Assembly (NCBI GenBank): GCA_964552465.1
Contig: CAZKGR010000017.1
Location: forward strand, 1 to 64,000
Direction: 5' to 3'
DNA length: 64,000 nt
From: BMS3BBIN04 sp964552465
GTDB lineage: Bacteria > Electryoneota > Electryoneia > Electryoneales > Electryoneaceae
The translations under genes and the position numbers were made by a program. The stretch's first letter is position 1, and the number at the start of each line of letters is the position of its first letter. Of this stretch, positions 61,447 to 64,000 are shown in pieces. Under the pieces are notes generated by a model. The model was not told the origin of the DNA. It made no database searches and saw only the letters and a list, made by a program, of their open reading frames with translations.

Positions 61447-64000
61447 GTGTATTCATTCACCAAAGGGTTCGCAGGATCGCTGCTGCTGGTGATGTTGGTA
61501 TTTACGACGCCAGCACTAGCCGAAACTGTTCAGGATACAATCTTTGTCAACACCACGTGGACCCTCGACAACAGTCCCTATGAAGTCGTGGGTGATGTGA
61601 CCGTTGCTGTTGGCGCGACTTTAACGATTGAGCCTGGAGTCGTGGTTGACTTCCAAGGTCCATACGCACTTCACATTGAAGGTATTCTGGATGCGGTAGG
61701 CGCGTATCGCGAGGATCGTGATCCGAGCGAACGTCTTGACCCAGCGAATCTGGATGACGCGTTCTGGATCAGGTTCACTCAGGACATTGATGGGATTGAT
61801 GATTCTGAACGTTGGCACGGCCTTCGGTTCAACGAGTCGGAGACGGGTTCACAATTGCACTGGGCAATCATAGAAAATGGGTATGCCCGTGGCGACTATC
61901 CGATGAACAACGGCGGCGGTGTGTTTGTCCGTGCGACGTCTGTGGATCTTCAGCACCTCAAGATCCAGAATTGTAAGGCGGATAATTTCGGTGGTGGTGT
62001 TTATTTATGGTCGACAGCTTCGACCTTCCAGAACAATTTGATTGCAGATTGCTATGCGAATGTTTCTGGAGGTGGTATATACATGGATCAAACTTCCCAC
62101 ATCACGTTGCGAAACCTGACAATGGTTGGCAATAGTGCGGGATTATATGGTTTGGCCATCTACTTCGGTCCCAACAACACGGAACCTGTCATCCGAGCGA
62201 GCATTTTCGACGACAACCTGGATGACGGAGGTGACGAAGAATACCCGTTCTATTCGTTAGCGCAGGTTGATTTCCGCTACGGTATTCTTTCTTCTTTGGG
62301 TACCGATCCAGACATCTCTAATTTCTTATTCCCCGATGGTACGTCCTATTTCAAAGAAACAGAATTCTATACTGTCAGTGACAGCTCGAAGTCGGTGGAT
62401 AACGGTCCTTCTGATGATGATCGCTGGGTGAATGAACCGGAGCCAAACGGTGGTCCGTTAGGTAACCGAATCAATCTTGGCGCCTGGGGCGGTACGCCAT
62501 TCACAGCGAAGTCATTGCCTGTTCCTTCGTATCCGTCCATCACGGATACGGTAGCAGCGGCAAGCATCACAGCGATGGGTGACACGACGACAGCCGTAGT
62601 GCTGATGAGCAATATCGGCGCTGGTCTGATGACTGTCCGTTATGATAGTGTCGAGTTTATTCAGGACCGGCCAGACGAAGTGTGGGAAGAAGCGCTGGAT
62701 GATTGGACAATTCGTCCGTTCGACACCTTCAGTCTGCGCCCCGACAGCAGCAATGGGTTTGAAGTTTTGTATCATCCAAACGACACAGATGGTGAGCCGC
62801 ACCCATCGTACTTCTGGGTTGTGGATTCGGTTTATGTCCGTCTAAACACAGAGACTGGTTCGCTCAAGTACAAGTTGAAGAGCTTCGTCATCAACCCGAT
62901 TCTCGATTTGCAAACTTCCGAAATTGATTTCGACAGCGTGAATTTCAATGCTCCGGAAACACTTTATGTCGAGATCGCGAATCATGGTACCACACCGTTG
63001 AGTCGACCTTCATTTGGTTTCCCGAACGGTAGCTATGGTTTTGGCGATCGTCCAGCTTCCATTGCACCGGACGAATCAGTTGAAATCGGTATCATCGCTG
63101 ATCCTGTAGCAAAGGGTCCATTCAGCGGAACAATTTCGGTCACAACGAACGGTGGTTCTGATACTTTTTATGCGACAGCAGAGGCGATAGGTCCACAACC
63201 GTTCCTTCCGGAATATATCGGCAACAATGACAATCCTGACGACAACATTCTCGATTTTGCGTTTGTAAATAAGGACAGTACTCAACGACGATATATCGAG
63301 GTCAAGAACGAGGGTAATCGTCCGTTGTTGATTGGATATGAGTCCACGGATGAAGATTTCTTCCTGCATGAAATTTCGGATGGCATGATCATCCAACCTG
63401 ATGCGACAGAAATCTGCACGGTTCTCTTCCGGCCTGACGACACGGAGCGGTTGTATTCTGGAACGTTCACGTTGAAAACGTCGGATACACTTGCGATTCC
63501 GCTAACGGCGGAAGACTTCGAGTTTGGTCTGAACGCTCGTTCAACGATTGACGGTCGCTATCTGAGTGGTGACATCCCGAATCTCTCCAACAACGTACCG
63601 CCGGTATGGGGTGCTGAAAACGACTTCAAGTACGTGGTCGCTGGGCCTTCGCGTATTCCGCCAGGCGAATCAATTACGATTCTTCCTGGTGTGCAGGTCT
63701 TTTTCGAGAGCAACGACGAGGCGGTTTCCGATAACACGATTCCCGCATATGTGCTGGTTGAGGGTACGTTGGAAGCGCTTGGTACTGAAGACAGTACGAT
63801 AGTGTTCTCCCCACTGAATGAACAATTGGATTCAGATGGGAACCCAATCCGTCTGCGTCACGGAGGCTTAAGGTTCCTTTCCGCCGAGGATGGAACTCGA
63901 CTTCAGCATGTCATTATTGACAGTGCGCGAACGTTGGATTACGAGGAAGCTGCAGAAGCTCAAGGCTTCTCGATTTCCGGTGCGAATCCATGGGTTGAAA
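61447..64000 (+). CDS. Giant secreted beta-helix protein, N-terminal part (partial at window end)
   Basis: GTG 61447 with GAGGTGA upstream opens VYSFTKGF and a signal peptide (LLLVMLVFTTPALA); 851 codons are in the window and the gene continues past 64000. Residues ~45-70 carry the cap GDVTVAVGATLTIEPGVVV; ~110-260 are beta-helix coils (GGGVFVRATSVDLQHLKIQN). Residues ~490-690 have two choice-of-anchor-D-like domains (DFDSVNFNAPETLYVEI, RRYIEVKNEGNRPLL). A second cap and helix begin at ~735 (SITILPGVQVFFESNDE). Shares the cap with the lipoprotein at 55343. Start is GTG and clear by signal peptide. Confidence 0.75.
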   Translation, partial: MYSFTKGFAGSLLLVMLVFTTPALAETVQDTIFVNTTWTLDNSPYEVVGDVTVAVGATLTIEPGVVVDFQGPYALHIEGILDAVGAYREDRDPSERLDPANLDDAFWIRFTQDIDGIDDSERWHGLRFNESETGSQLHWAIIENGYARGDYPMNNGGGVFVRATSVDLQHLKIQNCKADNFGGGVYLWSTASTFQNNLIADCYANVSGGGIYMDQTSHITLRNLTMVGNSAGLYGLAIYFGPNNTEPVIRASIFDDNLDDGGDEEYPFYSLAQVDFRYGILSSLGTDPDISNFLFPDGTSYFKETEFYTVSDSSKSVDNGPSDDDRWVNEPEPNGGPLGNRINLGAWGGTPFTAKSLPVPSYPSITDTVAAASITAMGDTTTAVVLMSNIGAGLMTVRYDSVEFIQDRPDEVWEEALDDWTIRPFDTFSLRPDSSNGFEVLYHPNDTDGEPHPSYFWVVDSVYVRLNTETGSLKYKLKSFVINPILDLQTSEIDFDSVNFNAPETLYVEIANHGTTPLSRPSFGFPNGSYGFGDRPASIAPDESVEIGIIADPVAKGPFSGTISVTTNGGSDTFYATAEAIGPQPFLPEYIGNNDNPDDNILDFAFVNKDSTQRRYIEVKNEGNRPLLIGYESTDEDFFLHEISDGMIIQPDATEICTVLFRPDDTERLYSGTFTLKTSDTLAIPLTAEDFEFGLNARSTIDGRYLSGDIPNLSNNVPPVWGAENDFKYVVAGPSRIPPGESITILPGVQVFFESNDEAVSDNTIPAYVLVEGTLEALGTEDSTIVFSPLNEQLDSDGNPIRLRHGGLRFLSAEDGTRLQHVIIDSARTLDYEEAAEAQGFSISGANPWVE

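Overview
The window looks like a chromosomal segment of an uncultured Gram-negative bacterium of the FCB (Fibrobacteres-Chlorobi-Bacteroidetes) superphylum. Eight or more secreted proteins end in a type IX secretion (T9SS) type A C-terminal domain with a YPNPFN-like motif and a terminal lysine or arginine. There are also an Omp85 protein, a PorV/PorQ-family barrel, a TonB-dependent receptor with an N-terminal carboxypeptidase-like domain, and a porin-like barrel. I cannot name the phylum from this alone; Marinimicrobia, KSB1, Zixibacteria or Electryoneota-like lineages would all fit. The sequence is scaffolded: 100 N lie at 34872-34971, and genes are cut at both window ends.

Layout. 1-8500: surface propeller proteins and small orphans. 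The first gene is an in-frame junction between a RhuM-like C-terminus and an LVIVD-repeat protein. 8775-12165: housekeeping run dnaX-ybaB-recR-acpS. 12267-18019: a secreted propeller, a porin-like barrel, a lone cheW, a lipoprotein and a small T9SS cargo. 18157-20106: an ABC-F ATPase. 20391-25793: three FG-GAP T9SS proteins in tandem, the last two a recent duplication. 25893-34694: a Kv-type channel, a CCA-adding-type enzyme, a secreted helical protein, miaA, an SDR, phosphofructokinase and an Omp85 protein. 34980-37504: copper export (copA plus a CopZ-like chaperone). 37691-42861: pirin, another FG-GAP cargo, lepA and lepB. 42777-43927: an AT-rich patch with a damaged lipoprotein gene and a small membrane protein. 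43928-49395: alpha/beta hydrolase, NAD(P)HX repair enzyme, two methyltransferase-like membrane proteins, ruvC-ruvA. 50014-64000: icd, then a tightly spaced cell-surface cluster (TonB receptor, beta-helix lipoprotein, FN3-type secreted protein, PorV-like barrel, giant beta-helix protein cut by the window end).

How the parts connect. The Omp85 protein, signal peptidase I and PorV-like barrel serve envelope assembly and secretion, and the many propeller and beta-helix proteins are plausible cargo. No core T9SS motor or translocon genes are in the window. dnaX, recR, ruvC and ruvA cover replication and recombination; lepA, miaA and the CCA-type enzyme cover translation and tRNA maturation.

The least ordinary signals are: a nine-adenine slippage tract in dnaX with stops placed directly behind it in both alternative frames; a dnaX lacking its zinc-module cysteines; short tandem arrays with a 7-bp period sitting on or beside gene 3' ends, two of them attached to copies of a ~160-bp palindromic intergenic element; an Asp/Asn-rich calcium-binding-like insertion in the TonB receptor; a shared beta-rich spacer domain in several T9SS cargos; and the RhuM/LVIVD fusion. 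I found no CRISPR array, tRNA, rRNA, transposase or integrase gene.
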